Source: Shimia sediminis
GTDB lineage: Bacteria; Pseudomonadota; Alphaproteobacteria; Rhodobacterales; Rhodobacteraceae
NCBI RefSeq assembly: GCF_003990645.1
Contig: NZ_RYZK01000009.1
Location: forward strand, 1 to 64,000
Reading direction: 5' to 3'
Length of the DNA stretch: 64,000 bases
Shown: in pieces, positions 27,429 to 36,550 of the stretch
Layout: each line of letters begins with the position of its first letter
How positions within the stretch are numbered: the first letter of the stretch is position 1
Made by a program: the position numbers and the translations under genes
Notes under the pieces: model-generated
What the model saw: the letters and a program-made list of their open reading frames with translations, nothing else
Told to the model about the DNA's origin: nothing
Database searches by the model: none

Positions 27429-30362
27429 TTAGGCCAAGGCCTCGTCACACCGGCCGCAAACCGCCTCGTGTGTGTGGCGGCCCACGTCGGGCAGGATCTT
27501 CCAGCAGCGCTGGCACTTTTCACCTTCGGCCTTTTCAAACACCACGCCCACACCTTCGGTCTCCGGCAGGCGGAAAGCCTCGGCTGGCATCGGGTCATTT
27601 GACAGCACGATGTCCGAAGTGATGCAGACGTCCTCGAACGCCACCGACCGCAGCGCAGCCAGCGTGTCCTCGTCCCGCACATGCACCACAGGGGCCGCCT
27701 CAAGCGAGGCACCGATCACCTTGTCCGTCCGCTGGATTTCCAACGCAGCGGTGACCACCCGGCGGGCTTCGCGCACCTTGGCCCATTTCGCGGCCAGCGG
27801 TTCGTCCAGCCAATCGGCAGGTGTATCCGGAATGTCGGTCAGGTGGATCGAGCTGTCATCGCCCGGGAACCGTTCCAGCCAGACCTCTTCCATGGTGAAC
27901 ACCAGCACCGGTGCCAGCCACGTGGTCAGACGGTGGTACAGGATGTCCAGCACGGTGCGTGCGGCACGGCGGCGCGGCGTGTCCCCGTCGCAATAGAGCG
28001 CGTCCTTGCGGATATCAAAGTAGAAGGCCGAGAGGTCCACGGTGGCGAAATTGAACACCGCCGAGAACACGCCCGAGAAGTCATAGGCCGCATAGCCTGT
28101 GCGCACCTTGTGATCCAGCTCGGCCAGGCGATGCAGAACCCAGCGTTCCAACTCGGGCATCTCCGCAGGATCAACGCGATCTGCCTCGGAGAACCCATCG
28201 AGCGAGCCCAGCATGAACCGCATGGTGTTGCGCAGACGGCGATAGCTGTCCGCCACCCCTTTCAGGATCTCCGGGCCGATCCGCTGGTCGTTGGTATAGT
28301 CGGTCTGGGCCACCCAGAGACGCAGAATGTCTGCGCCATATTGTTGAACAACCTTCTCGGGCACGATGGTGTTGCCAAGCGATTTGGACATCTTGTTGCC
28401 CTTCTCGTCCAGCGTGAACCCGTGTGTCAAAACCCCATGATACGGTGCGCGCCCCTTGGTGCCGCAGGCCTGCAACATCGACGAATGGAACCACCCACGG
28501 TGCTGGTCGGTGCCTTCAAGGTAAAGGTCGGCCAGACCATCGTCCGAGCCATCCTCGCGGTCGCGCAGCACAAAGGCGTGAGTCGAGCCAGAGTCAAACC
28601 AGACATCAAGGATGTCAAAGACTTGCTCGTAGTCGTCCGCGTTGTAGTCATTACCAAGGAAGCGTTCCTTGGCCCCTTCTGCATACCAGACATCCGCGCC
28701 TTCGGCCTCAAAAGCTTCGGCAATCCGTGCGTTCACGGCCTCGTCGCGCAGCAAGAAATCTTCGTCTGTCGGCAGCGCATCTTTCTTGGTGAAACAGGTG
28801 AGCGGCACACCCCATGCGCGCTGGCGCGACAGAACCCAGTCGGGGCGCGCCTCGATCATGGAATACAGGCGATTGCGCCCGGTCTTTGGCGTCCATTCCA
28901 CCAGCTTGTCGATCGAGGTCAGGGCGCGTTCACGGATCGTGGTTCCGTATTCGTCCTGACCGTCCTCGACGTCCTTGTCAACGGCGGCAAACCACTGCGG
29001 CGTGTTGCGGAAGATCACCGGCGCTTTGGAGCGCCAGGAGTGCGGATAGCTGTGCGTGACCCGCCCCCGCGCGATCAGGGCGCCGACCCCGGCCAGCGTG
29101 TTGATCACGGCAGTGTTGGCACCACCTTCTTTGCCTTTGGGCGTGATGATGACCTCACCGCCAAACAGCGGCAGCGACGCACGGAACGAGCCGTCCTCGA
29201 TCACGTTATGGGTCATTTGCAACCCGTGTTTCACGCCAAGGATAAAGTCGTCGGCACCATGGCTTGGCGCGGTGTGCACAAAGCCGGTCCCGGCCTCATC
29301 CGTCACGTGATCACCCGGCAGCATGGGCACGTCATAGTCCCATTCGCCCGCGCCACCTTCGACGCCGCGCAGCGGGTGGCCACAGATTACCAGGTCCAGC
29401 TGTTCGGCACTCACGTCGCGCTTGCGGACAAACTCTTCGACCTTGGCCGATTTCATCACGTCTTCGGCCAGATTGTCGGCCAGAAGGTAATGATCGCCCT
29501 TTTGCGCCCAATTGCCCTCAGGTGCCGCTGTTACCTTGTAAAGACCATAGGACAGCTCCGGATTGAACGCGATGGCGCGGTTCGACGGGATCGTCCACGG
29601 CGTGGTCGTCCAGATCACCACGTTCACACCCATCAGGCCCGAGCGTGCGCCAGTTGGCTCCACAGCACGCACAACCGGGAATTTTACCCAGATCGTATGG
29701 CTCTTGTGGTCGTGATACTCGATCTCGGCCTCGGCCAGCGCGGTCTTTTCAACCGGCGACCACATCACGGGTTTCGAACCCTGATAGAGCGTGCCGTTCA
29801 TCAGGAATTTCATGAATTCTTCGGCAATCACGCGCTCGGCGTGGAAGTTCATCGTCAGGTAGGGGTTCGACCATTTGCCAGTCACCCCAAGACGTTTGAA
29901 CTCGTCACGCTGGATATCGATCCAACCCTCGGCGAACTTGCGGCACTCCTGACGGAAGTCGATGACCGGAACCTCGTCCTTGTCCTTGCCCTTGGCGCGG
30001 TACTGTTCCTCGATCTTCCATTCAATCGGCAGACCGTGACAGTCCCAGCCGGGGATGTAGCGCGCATCCTTGCCCATCATCTGCTGGCTGCGCACAACCA
30101 TGTCCTTGAGGATTTTGTTCAGCGCGTGACCGATGTGCAAATGCCCGTTGGCATAAGGGGGGCCATCATGCAGCGTAAAGCTCTCGCGGGCCGTGCCCGA
30201 GGCCTTGGCATCCTCGGCCTTCTGGCGCAGCGTGTCATAGATGCTGATGTTCGACCAACGCTCCAGCCATTGTGGTTCGCGTTTGGGAAGACCTGCGCGC
30301 ATGGGAAAATCGGTTTTCGGCAGGTTCAGCGTGGATTTGTAGTCAGGGGTTTCGGCGCACAT
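27429..30362 (-). CDS. ileS: Isoleucyl-tRNA synthetase
   Basis: This 977-residue class I synthetase charges tRNA-Ile. The HIGH motif is in PPYANGHLHIGHALNK and the KMSKS motif is in GNKMSKSLGN. A long editing domain lies between them. The C-terminal zinc finger has CQRC and CGRC pairs. Long open frames on the opposite strand here (up to 900 codons) are shadows caused by codon bias. Confidence 0.97.
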   Translation of the reverse strand: MCAETPDYKSTLNLPKTDFPMRAGLPKREPQWLERWSNISIYDTLRQKAEDAKASGTARESFTLHDGPPYANGHLHIGHALNKILKDMVVRSQQMMGKDARYIPGWDCHGLPIEWKIEEQYRAKGKDKDEVPVIDFRQECRKFAEGWIDIQRDEFKRLGVTGKWSNPYLTMNFHAERVIAEEFMKFLMNGTLYQGSKPVMWSPVEKTALAEAEIEYHDHKSHTIWVKFPVVRAVEPTGARSGLMGVNVVIWTTTPWTIPSNRAIAFNPELSYGLYKVTAAPEGNWAQKGDHYLLADNLAEDVMKSAKVEEFVRKRDVSAEQLDLVICGHPLRGVEGGAGEWDYDVPMLPGDHVTDEAGTGFVHTAPSHGADDFILGVKHGLQMTHNVIEDGSFRASLPLFGGEVIITPKGKEGGANTAVINTLAGVGALIARGRVTHSYPHSWRSKAPVIFRNTPQWFAAVDKDVEDGQDEYGTTIRERALTSIDKLVEWTPKTGRNRLYSMIEARPDWVLSRQRAWGVPLTCFTKKDALPTDEDFLLRDEAVNARIAEAFEAEGADVWYAEGAKERFLGNDYNADDYEQVFDILDVWFDSGSTHAFVLRDREDGSDDGLADLYLEGTDQHRGWFHSSMLQACGTKGRAPYHGVLTHGFTLDEKGNKMSKSLGNTIVPEKVVQQYGADILRLWVAQTDYTNDQRIGPEILKGVADSYRRLRNTMRFMLGSLDGFSEADRVDPAEMPELERWVLHRLAELDHKVRTGYAAYDFSGVFSAVFNFATVDLSAFYFDIRKDALYCDGDTPRRRAARTVLDILYHRLTTWLAPVLVFTMEEVWLERFPGDDSSIHLTDIPDTPADWLDEPLAAKWAKVREARRVVTAALEIQRTDKVIGASLEAAPVVHVRDEDTLAALRSVAFEDVCITSDIVLSNDPMPAEAFRLPETEGVGVVFEKAEGEKCQRCWKILPDVGRHTHEAVCGRCDEALA

Positions 30363-30658
30363 CTCTTGGCGTCCTCGTCATAGATCGGATCAAGTTCTGG
30401 GTGGGTCGGCGCGGTGTTCCATACGCCTTGTCCCGGCGGCTCGAAATTGTCAGAGCGCCGGGCTGATAATTCGAATAATGATCGCGAATATCCGTGTCAT
30501 ATGACGCCTTATAGGCCTGCAAGCATGGGCCGTAAAGCGGTGAATGAGCCGTATAAACAGGGGTGCACTTTTGTCACCCCTTCACCTGCGGTGTTGCCCT
30601 TGCAGACAGATCACCGCCGTGCTTCCTTGCGCGCACTGCCATCAAACTGGATGCACCC
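30363..30658. other. Divergent region between ileS and the truncated haemoglobin gene
   Basis: This 296-bp region holds two inverted repeats. One is a 10-11-bp GC-rich hairpin at 30432-30462 in the ileS leader (CCCGGCG...CGCCGGG). The other is AGGGGTG-N9-CACCCCT at 30559-30581 upstream of the haemoglobin gene and could be an operator. No gene is seen. Confidence 0.5.
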
Positions 30659-31066
30659 ATGACCGCCCTGCCCCCCCGCTTTGACATCGCCCGTGACGAC
30701 ATCGCCCGCGTGGTCGCCGCCTTTTATGAACAAATCCGCCAGCACCCCGGTCTCGGTCCGGTCTTTGCCATCCACGTCACCGATTGGCCCGCGCATGAGG
30801 AGAAGATCACCCGCTTTTGGGCCAATGCCATTCTTTTCGAGCGCGCCTACGACGGCAATCCGGCACAAATCCACAAACAGTCACAAAGTGTCCGCCCCGG
30901 CATGTTCGAACCCTGGCTGGCCCTGTTCGACATGACCCTGAAACGGGAACTCCGCCCAGATCAGGCCGCCGCGTGGTCAGCGCTGGCCCACACCATCGGG
31001 CGCAGCCTGCGGGCCTCGGTGGTTGAGCGCAATCAGGGCCCCGGAGGGGTGCCGATCCTGCGGTAA
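30659..31066 (+). CDS. Group III truncated haemoglobin
   Basis: This 135-residue protein resembles group III truncated haemoglobins: FYEQIRQHPGLGPVFA at the N-terminus, then DWPAHEEKITRFWANAIL and a GNPAQIHKQ stretch that holds the likely proximal His. These proteins bind haem and are linked to oxygen, NO or peroxide chemistry. The start at 30659 gives the family length; the frame extends to 30563 without a family match. Confidence 0.85.
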   Translation: MTALPPRFDIARDDIARVVAAFYEQIRQHPGLGPVFAIHVTDWPAHEEKITRFWANAILFERAYDGNPAQIHKQSQSVRPGMFEPWLALFDMTLKRELRPDQAAAWSALAHTIGRSLRASVVERNQGPGGVPILR

Positions 31067-31104
31067 ACCGTAGCAAGCCCAAAGCTGCCCCCGCCGTCGC
31101 GCTA

Positions 31105-32097
31105 TCACCCTTTGCTGAACAGCCCCGTCAACGCCCGCTTGACGAGCCCAGAGACCGAGGGACGTTTGACGGCGTTGAACGGCAATGGGCGGCAAACCTC
31201 AATCGCGGCAACGCCGACCCGCGCAGTCAGGGCGCCATTGACCAGCCCTTCGCCAAACCGGCGGCTGATCTTGGCCAAGGCACCGCCCCCTGCCAAGGTA
31301 CCGATCAGGTCGTCCCCTGCAGCAACCGCACCCGTTGCAACCAAATGCGTCATCACGGCGCGCGTCAAACGCCAGCTGCCCAGGGTGCCAGAGCGCCCGC
31401 CGTATACTTCGGCCACACGGCGGATCATTCGGATATTTGCCGTCAGCGCCGTCACCACATCGGCCAGCGCAAGCGGCACCAGCGCGGTCACGGCTGCGAC
31501 CTGCCGCGCGGCGGCTTCTACTTCGCGGGTCGCGGCGGCATCCAGTGGAACCAGCACTTCCCGTTCGGCCAGTCCTAACAGGGCATCAGCATCCATCATC
31601 TCGCCCTGCCGCTCTTTCAGGCGCTCGCGCCCCCAGGCGGTGTCTGCACGTCCGCCATAAAGCCGTTGCAACTGATCCAGAACCCGACGTGCTTCGTTCA
31701 GATCACCCGACGCCAGCGCCGCATCCGCACCGGCGCGCAGGGCATCAACCCGACGCAGCCGCGCAAATCCGGCCAGTTCCCGCAGGATCATCACCAGCGA
31801 AACCAACAGGAAAACCGCCACCAAAGCCGTTACCGCTGCTCCCAACAGGGGCGACCGCGCCACCAACCCGGTCACAAAGTCCCAGGCTGCAATCGAGATC
31901 ACTGTCGTCAGGATCAGCCCCAAGAGCCCCCAGAACCACCGCGCCAGACGCGACGAGGGCCGCGCGGCAAGTTGCGCCGCCATCTGCATCGCCTGCCCTT
32001 CGGGCAAGGCCTCGGGCAGGTCAGGCACTGGCGGAGCTTGGGCCACATCCGGGGCGTCCTGCGTCTCAAGGTCAATCAGAACAGGGCCATTGCTCAT
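31105..32097 (-). CDS. YcjF-like membrane protein (DUF697/TIGR01620)
   Basis: This 330-residue protein has two close membrane helices (about residues 50-110) and a DUF697 C-terminal region (about 190-330). YcjF-type proteins are usually encoded beside YcjX GTPase-like proteins, as here. Function is unknown. Its start overlaps the GNAT stop by 4 bp. Confidence 0.85.
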   Translation of the reverse strand: MSNGPVLIDLETQDAPDVAQAPPVPDLPEALPEGQAMQMAAQLAARPSSRLARWFWGLLGLILTTVISIAAWDFVTGLVARSPLLGAAVTALVAVFLLVSLVMILRELAGFARLRRVDALRAGADAALASGDLNEARRVLDQLQRLYGGRADTAWGRERLKERQGEMMDADALLGLAEREVLVPLDAAATREVEAAARQVAAVTALVPLALADVVTALTANIRMIRRVAEVYGGRSGTLGSWRLTRAVMTHLVATGAVAAGDDLIGTLAGGGALAKISRRFGEGLVNGALTARVGVAAIEVCRPLPFNAVKRPSVSGLVKRALTGLFSKG

Positions 32098-32549
32098 GTT
32101 ATGTCCTCTTGTGGCCGGGTTCGACGAAACAGGATGTCCGCCAATCCCTCTGCATTGTCTTCGCCATTTGTGGTTTTTATGGTGGTAAACCCTTCACGTT
32201 CATAAAAGCGCTGCCCGCCTCGGTTCATCTGAAAGCACCATAAGTCAAGGGTTTCCCCTGACCTTTGTGCCGCGTTCAACAGGGTTGCCCCCACTCCGCG
32301 GCCTCGGGCATCGGCTTGCAGATAAAGCGCCACGATGGTCTGCCCTCCCTGCGCAAGAAAACCGATTACTTTGCCCTGTTCCTCAGCCACAATCATGGCC
32401 TCACCTGCGATCAGACCAGCGCAAAAAGCCATGGTTTCCCCACGTGTATGCAGAACCGGCATCCACGGTGTCGCCTCGATCCAGTCCTGCAGAATCGTGC
32501 CCGTGGCCCCGATGTCACTTGCCACAGCTAACCGCACCTCACACGTCAT
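32094..32549 (-). CDS. GNAT-family N-acetyltransferase
   Basis: This 151-residue protein has the acetyl-CoA-binding stretch LQADARGRGVGATLLNAAQ and a C-terminal FYEREGFTTIKTT typical of GNAT enzymes. It lies between ycjX and the ycjF-like gene, overlapping each by 4 bp. The substrate is unknown. Confidence 0.85.
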   Translation of the reverse strand: MTCEVRLAVASDIGATGTILQDWIEATPWMPVLHTRGETMAFCAGLIAGEAMIVAEEQGKVIGFLAQGGQTIVALYLQADARGRGVGATLLNAAQRSGETLDLWCFQMNRGGQRFYEREGFTTIKTTNGEDNAEGLADILFRRTRPQEDIT

Positions 32550-33961
32550 AACTTGTCTCCGATCAGGAACTCAGCTGCCTTGTCCATCCGGATATGCGGC
32601 GGGCCTTCACCGGGTTTCAGGGTCAGGTGAGCCGGCGCAAAGCGCATCACCTGGTAATCCCCATCCAGCCACTTGTCGCTGCCCTCACGCGCCGGAGTCA
32701 GCAGGTGGTTTGGATCCTCTGGCAAATCCCCGGGATAGAACGCCGCCTGTTTGCCCGTGTCGAGCAACTGACCGCGCACACAGTCCAGTGGCTTGCCCTC
32801 GTGCGACAGTGTGGCTTCTGTGGTGGCTCTGACCGAGGCCAGCGCCAAGGACTGCGTTCCCGCCCCTGCAAAACGCGCCCGGTCAGCCGCATCGCGGGTC
32901 AGGGCCTGCATGATCGCACTCAGCCGTGGATGCTGTGTATGGTGCAGGTGATCTGCCTTGGTGGCCGCAAACAAAACCTTTTCAACCCGCTTACCGCGCA
33001 GAAGCTGCGACAGGAACCCGTTGGACCCAGGGCGAAAGGCCGTCAGCGTATCCGCCATGGCCAGCCGCAGGTCTTCGACCGCCTGTGGTCCGGTGTGGAT
33101 CGCATCCAGCGCGTCAACCAGAACCACCTGCCGGTCAATGCGCGAAAAATGATCACGAAAAAACGGCTTTACGACCTTTGATTTATAGGCCTCGAACCGG
33201 CGCTCCATCTCGCGGTGCAGGCTGCCCCTTTTGGACGGCTCCGCCCATGGGATTGGAGCAAAAGTCAGCACAGGCGACCCTTCAAGTTCACCCGGCAGCA
33301 AAAAACGGCCCGGCGTGCAGCGGTAATACCCTTCTGAACGCGCAACAGTGAGGTAACGCGCAAAGCATTTTGCAAGATCCTGCGCCAGCGCTTCGTCATG
33401 TTTGGCCGTGGGATCCACAGCGCGAAGGCGCTCCATGACCCCTTGGGCGCTGGCGCGGCTATTGAGCCAACTCAACGTGCCATCAGACCACTCGTTGAAA
33501 CTCTTGTTCAACAGGCCGAGGTCCAACAGCCATTCACCGGGATAGTCCACGATATCCAGATGCACGGTGCGCGGCCCCTGCAGCCCCGACAAGAGGCCCG
33601 CCGGGCGCACCTTGAGCGACAGGCGCAACTCGCTCACAGCGCGCGTGCTGTCAGGCCAGGATGGGGTCCGGGACGTCAGTGCCGCGAGGTGGGTTTCATA
33701 GTCGAACCGGGGTACTGTGTCGTCCGGTTGCGGTTGTAGATAGGCTGCGGCGATGCGCCCTTCGGCCTGCGCCGTCAGCCCCGACATCCGCCCCCGATCC
33801 AGAAGGTTTGCGACCAAAGAGGTGATGAACACCGTCTTGCCGGACCGCGCCAACCCGGTGACACCCAGCCGGATCACCGGCTCGAACAGGGCTTCCGAGA
33901 CCGAGTCACTCATGGATTCGACGCCGCGCGTCACGCTGTCTGCCAATGTGGAAAGGACCAA
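32546..33961 (-). CDS. YcjX-family P-loop protein (DUF463)
   Basis: This 471-residue protein has a Walker A motif GLARSGKT near residue 36 and VLVDALDAI as a likely Walker B. YcjX is a GTPase-like protein linked to stress responses in enterobacteria; the mechanism is unclear. The start is a TTG at 33961 with AGGAG six bases upstream. The N-terminal LSTLADSVTRGVE stretch is family-like, so this start is better than the ATG at 33913. Confidence 0.88.
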   Translation of the reverse strand: MVLSTLADSVTRGVESMSDSVSEALFEPVIRLGVTGLARSGKTVFITSLVANLLDRGRMSGLTAQAEGRIAAAYLQPQPDDTVPRFDYETHLAALTSRTPSWPDSTRAVSELRLSLKVRPAGLLSGLQGPRTVHLDIVDYPGEWLLDLGLLNKSFNEWSDGTLSWLNSRASAQGVMERLRAVDPTAKHDEALAQDLAKCFARYLTVARSEGYYRCTPGRFLLPGELEGSPVLTFAPIPWAEPSKRGSLHREMERRFEAYKSKVVKPFFRDHFSRIDRQVVLVDALDAIHTGPQAVEDLRLAMADTLTAFRPGSNGFLSQLLRGKRVEKVLFAATKADHLHHTQHPRLSAIMQALTRDAADRARFAGAGTQSLALASVRATTEATLSHEGKPLDCVRGQLLDTGKQAAFYPGDLPEDPNHLLTPAREGSDKWLDGDYQVMRFAPAHLTLKPGEGPPHIRMDKAAEFLIGDKL

Positions 33962-34073
33962 TCCGGACTCCTGTTGCTGCCCTGCTCCAACCTAGGCAGC
34001 ACTAAGGCGCATTGCTAGGGGGGAGCTTACCCCAAGGCTTCCCCTCGCTGCGCGAATCCGCTACCCAGCGCCC

Positions 34074-34841
34074 ATGCCCAGAATTGCGCTGAAAGTCGAA
34101 TACCACGGGAAACCCTTTGCCGGGTGGCAAAGGCAGGCGGATCAGCCGTCTGTTCAGGGTGCCATCGAAGATGCGCTGGCGAAACTTGAGCCGCGCCAAC
34201 ACACGATTGCCGCCGCCGGACGCACAGACGCAGGTGTACATGGGCTGGCGCAGGTGGCCCACTGCGATATGGACAAAGACTGGGCGCCGTTCCGCCTCTC
34301 AGAAGCGCTGAACCACCATCTGAAGCCGCTGCCCGTGGCCATTGTCGATGCGGCGCGGGTCGATGACGACTGGCACGCGCGCTTTTCTGCGGTTGAACGA
34401 CGCTACCTCTTCCGCATCCTGATGCGCCGCGCCCCGGCCACCCATCTCGACGGCCTTGTCTGGCGGGTGAACCAGCCGCTGGATGCCCAAGCTATGCAGG
34501 CGGGCGCAGATCACCTGATCGGCCATCACGACTTCACCACGTTTCGCAGCTCGATCTGCCAGTCGGCCAGCCCGGTCAAAACCCTGGACGAGCTGCGTGT
34601 GGAAGAGGTCGACACATTCTGGGGTCCGGAAATCCATTTCCACGTGCGCGCGCGCTCCTTCCTGCACAATCAGGTGCGCAGCTTTGTCGGCACATTGGAA
34701 CGTGTCGGCGCCGGCGCATGGTCCCCCGAGGATGTCAGAACCGCGCTCGAAGCCAAGTCCCGCGCCGCCTGCGGACCAGTCTGTCCCCCCCAGGGCCTCT
34801 ACCTCGCCGGGGTCGGTTACCCGGATAATCCTTTCACCTGA
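34074..34841 (+). CDS. truA: tRNA pseudouridine synthase A
   Basis: This 255-residue enzyme makes pseudouridine at positions 38-40 of tRNA anticodon stems. The catalytic Asp52 is in [11 protein letters not shown]. Length and the C-terminal [16 protein letters not shown] match the family. It is divergent from ycjX. Confidence 0.95.
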   Translation: MPRIALKVEYHGKPFAGWQRQADQPSVQGAIEDALAKLEPRQHTIAAAGRTDAGVHGLAQVAHCDMDKDWAPFRLSEALNHHLKPLPVAIVDAARVDDDWHARFSAVERRYLFRILMRRAPATHLDGLVWRVNQPLDAQAMQAGADHLIGHHDFTTFRSSICQSASPVKTLDELRVEEVDTFWGPEIHFHVRARSFLHNQVRSFVGTLERVGAGAWSPEDVRTALEAKSRAACGPVCPPQGLYLAGVGYPDNPFT

Positions 34842-34854
34842 TCCTATCTCTTCT

Positions 34855-34916
34855 TTTGGCCAAAAGTATCCCGGGGTGAATTGGCCGCAGGCCAAGAGGG
34901 GCTGGCCCCTTTCCAG
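34855..34916. other. Palindromic stretch after truA
   Basis: TTTTGGCCAAAA is a perfect 12-bp palindrome, followed by nested GGCC pairs and a GGGGC-tg-GCCCC hairpin before TTTCC. The hairpin could terminate truA. The stretch has the look of a dispersed extragenic element but no second copy was seen in the window. Confidence 0.45.
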
Positions 34917-35021
34917 GGTTAGCTTTGCTGCGCCACGCCACCCCGCATTCCCTTAGGGCAACTCTTGACCCCTTAACGTGAAATGGTGCTTTCTATGACG
35001 CACCCAAACACGAGGTCCGCC

Positions 35022-36143
35022 ATGTTCAAGCCCGTCATCACCGGCACCGGAGTCTTTACCCCCGATCAGGTCATCACCAACGAAGAACTGGTCACGGCCT
35101 TCAACGCCTATGCGGACCAGGAGAACGCCAAACATGCCGAGGCAATTGCCGCAGGCGAGATGGCCGCACTTGAACATTCCTCAACCGATTTCATCTACAA
35201 GGCCTCAGGCATCGAACAGCGATATGTGATCGACAAGTCCGGGGTTTTGGATCCCGAGGTCATGCATCCGCTCTTCCCAGAGCGTGACGACGAAGCGCCT
35301 TCGTTGATGGCGGAAATGGCCGTGGACGCCTGCACCAAGGCGCTGGCCCAGGCTGGCGTGACAGCGGATGAGATCGACCTCGTGATCTGCGCTGCCTCGA
35401 ACCTCGAGCGGGCCTATCCGGCCGTGGCCATCGAAATTCAACAGGCGCTTGGCGCGGGCGGCTTTGCCTTTGACATGAATGTGGCCTGCTCCTCGGCCAC
35501 CTTTGGCATTCAGGCCGCGGCCGACATGGTGCGCTCTGGCTCGGTGCAAAAAGCCATCGTCGTGAACCCCGAGATCTGCTCGGCGCATCTGGAATGGCGC
35601 GACCGCGATTGCCACTTCATCTTTGGTGACGTTGCCACCGCCACCGTGATCGAACGCGAAGAAGACGCCAAAGGCGACCACTTCGAAATCCTCTCGACCC
35701 GTTGCGCCACGCAATTTTCCAACAATATCCGCAACAACAATGGTTTCCTGCGCCGCTCACGGCCCTATGGCATGGAAGACCGGCGCGACATGCAGTTCAT
35801 GCAAAACGGGCGCAAGGTCTTCAAAGAGGTGCTGCCGATGGTGTCGAGCCACATCCTGGGGCACATGGCTGACAACGGTGTTACCAGCACGGATCTAAAG
35901 CGTATCTGGCTGCATCAGGCAAATAAGACCATGAATGATTTCATCGGCAAGAAAGTACTGGGCCGCACACCGGAAGCCGGAGAACAACCCAATATTCTCC
36001 AGGACTATGCCAACACGTCATCCGCAGGCTCGATCATTGCCTTTTCTCAGAATTCACAGGATCTCCAGCCCGGCGATCATGGGCTGATCTGTAGCTTTGG
36101 GGCCGGGTATTCGGTGGGCTCGATCCTTGTTCGAAAACACTGA
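35022..36143 (+). CDS. FabH-like beta-ketoacyl-ACP synthase III
   Basis: This 373-residue protein has the thiolase fold of FabH. The catalytic triad is Cys156 (NVACSSATFG), His298 (WLHQANKTM) and Asn331 (YANTSSAGS). An extra segment of about 35 residues (26-58) lies between the first strand and the ASGIEQRYVI motif, which makes it longer than housekeeping FabH. It may prime special acyl chains rather than normal fatty acid synthesis. The ATG at 35022 has CGAGG upstream. Confidence 0.85.
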   Translation: MFKPVITGTGVFTPDQVITNEELVTAFNAYADQENAKHAEAIAAGEMAALEHSSTDFIYKASGIEQRYVIDKSGVLDPEVMHPLFPERDDEAPSLMAEMAVDACTKALAQAGVTADEIDLVICAASNLERAYPAVAIEIQQALGAGGFAFDMNVACSSATFGIQAAADMVRSGSVQKAIVVNPEICSAHLEWRDRDCHFIFGDVATATVIEREEDAKGDHFEILSTRCATQFSNNIRNNNGFLRRSRPYGMEDRRDMQFMQNGRKVFKEVLPMVSSHILGHMADNGVTSTDLKRIWLHQANKTMNDFIGKKVLGRTPEAGEQPNILQDYANTSSAGSIIAFSQNSQDLQPGDHGLICSFGAGYSVGSILVRKH

Positions 36144-36261
36144 CGCCAAATTCCGGGGCGTGGACTGATTCCAAGACATAGGCCATATTCTTCACAAATT
36201 AACTGACATAAATAACAGTCAAACCAATCTTTCCTGCAAGAATTAACAGTATAAAAACCAG

Positions 36262-36490
36262 CCGACCTGTGGATTTCCTTACCTTACAGACGCCGGGCTT
36301 TGCGGTACCCTGATTTTGGGAGTTTGGTGCAATTCCAGCCGTTTCCCCAGATGGCTGCACCGATGAATTGACGGCAATTGGCGTTCTGTTCGCTTCTGCA
36401 TCGTGCCTTGGTACGGTGACCGGGTGTGAGTGGCCCGGATTTCCGTGAGACTTTTCATGACCAAGGGTGCCCCTTTGTGGGCACCCTATT
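36262..36490 (+). ncRNA. Candidate structured non-coding RNA
   Basis: Several hairpins follow each other: GGTGCA...GCC with GGCTGCACC (36327-36362), AATTG-acgg-CAATT (36366-36380), CCGGG-N9-CCCGG (36420-36438), and the terminator stem (36464-36487). A TATAAA box precedes it. I match it to no known RNA family. It could instead be a structured 3' region. Confidence 0.35.
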
Positions 36491-36495
36491 TCTTT
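36464..36495 (+). terminator. Intrinsic terminator of the candidate RNA
   Basis: AGGGTGCCC and GGGCACCCT form a 9-bp stem with a 6-nt loop, followed by ATTTCTTT. No protein gene ends nearby on the plus strand: fabH-like stops about 320 bp upstream. Confidence 0.65.
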
Positions 36496-36550
36496 GGTGA
36501 CCCATGGTGTTCCACACCAAATGCCGTTTCAGGCACGTCGCAACAATGCT

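Larger units (their letters stand above)
36144..36550. other. 407-bp intergenic region
   Basis: This lies between the convergent fabH-like and luxR-like genes. The segment 36180-36255 is strikingly AT-rich for this genome and contains TATAAA at 36250-36255. A candidate structured RNA and terminator follow (36262-36495). No protein-coding frame is convincing. Confidence 0.6.

Noticed and set aside
27681-30383. 900-codon open frame on the plus strand opposite ileS
   Set aside because: It is antisense to a clear full-length IleRS and its translation is low-complexity, without motifs. It is a shadow of codon bias.
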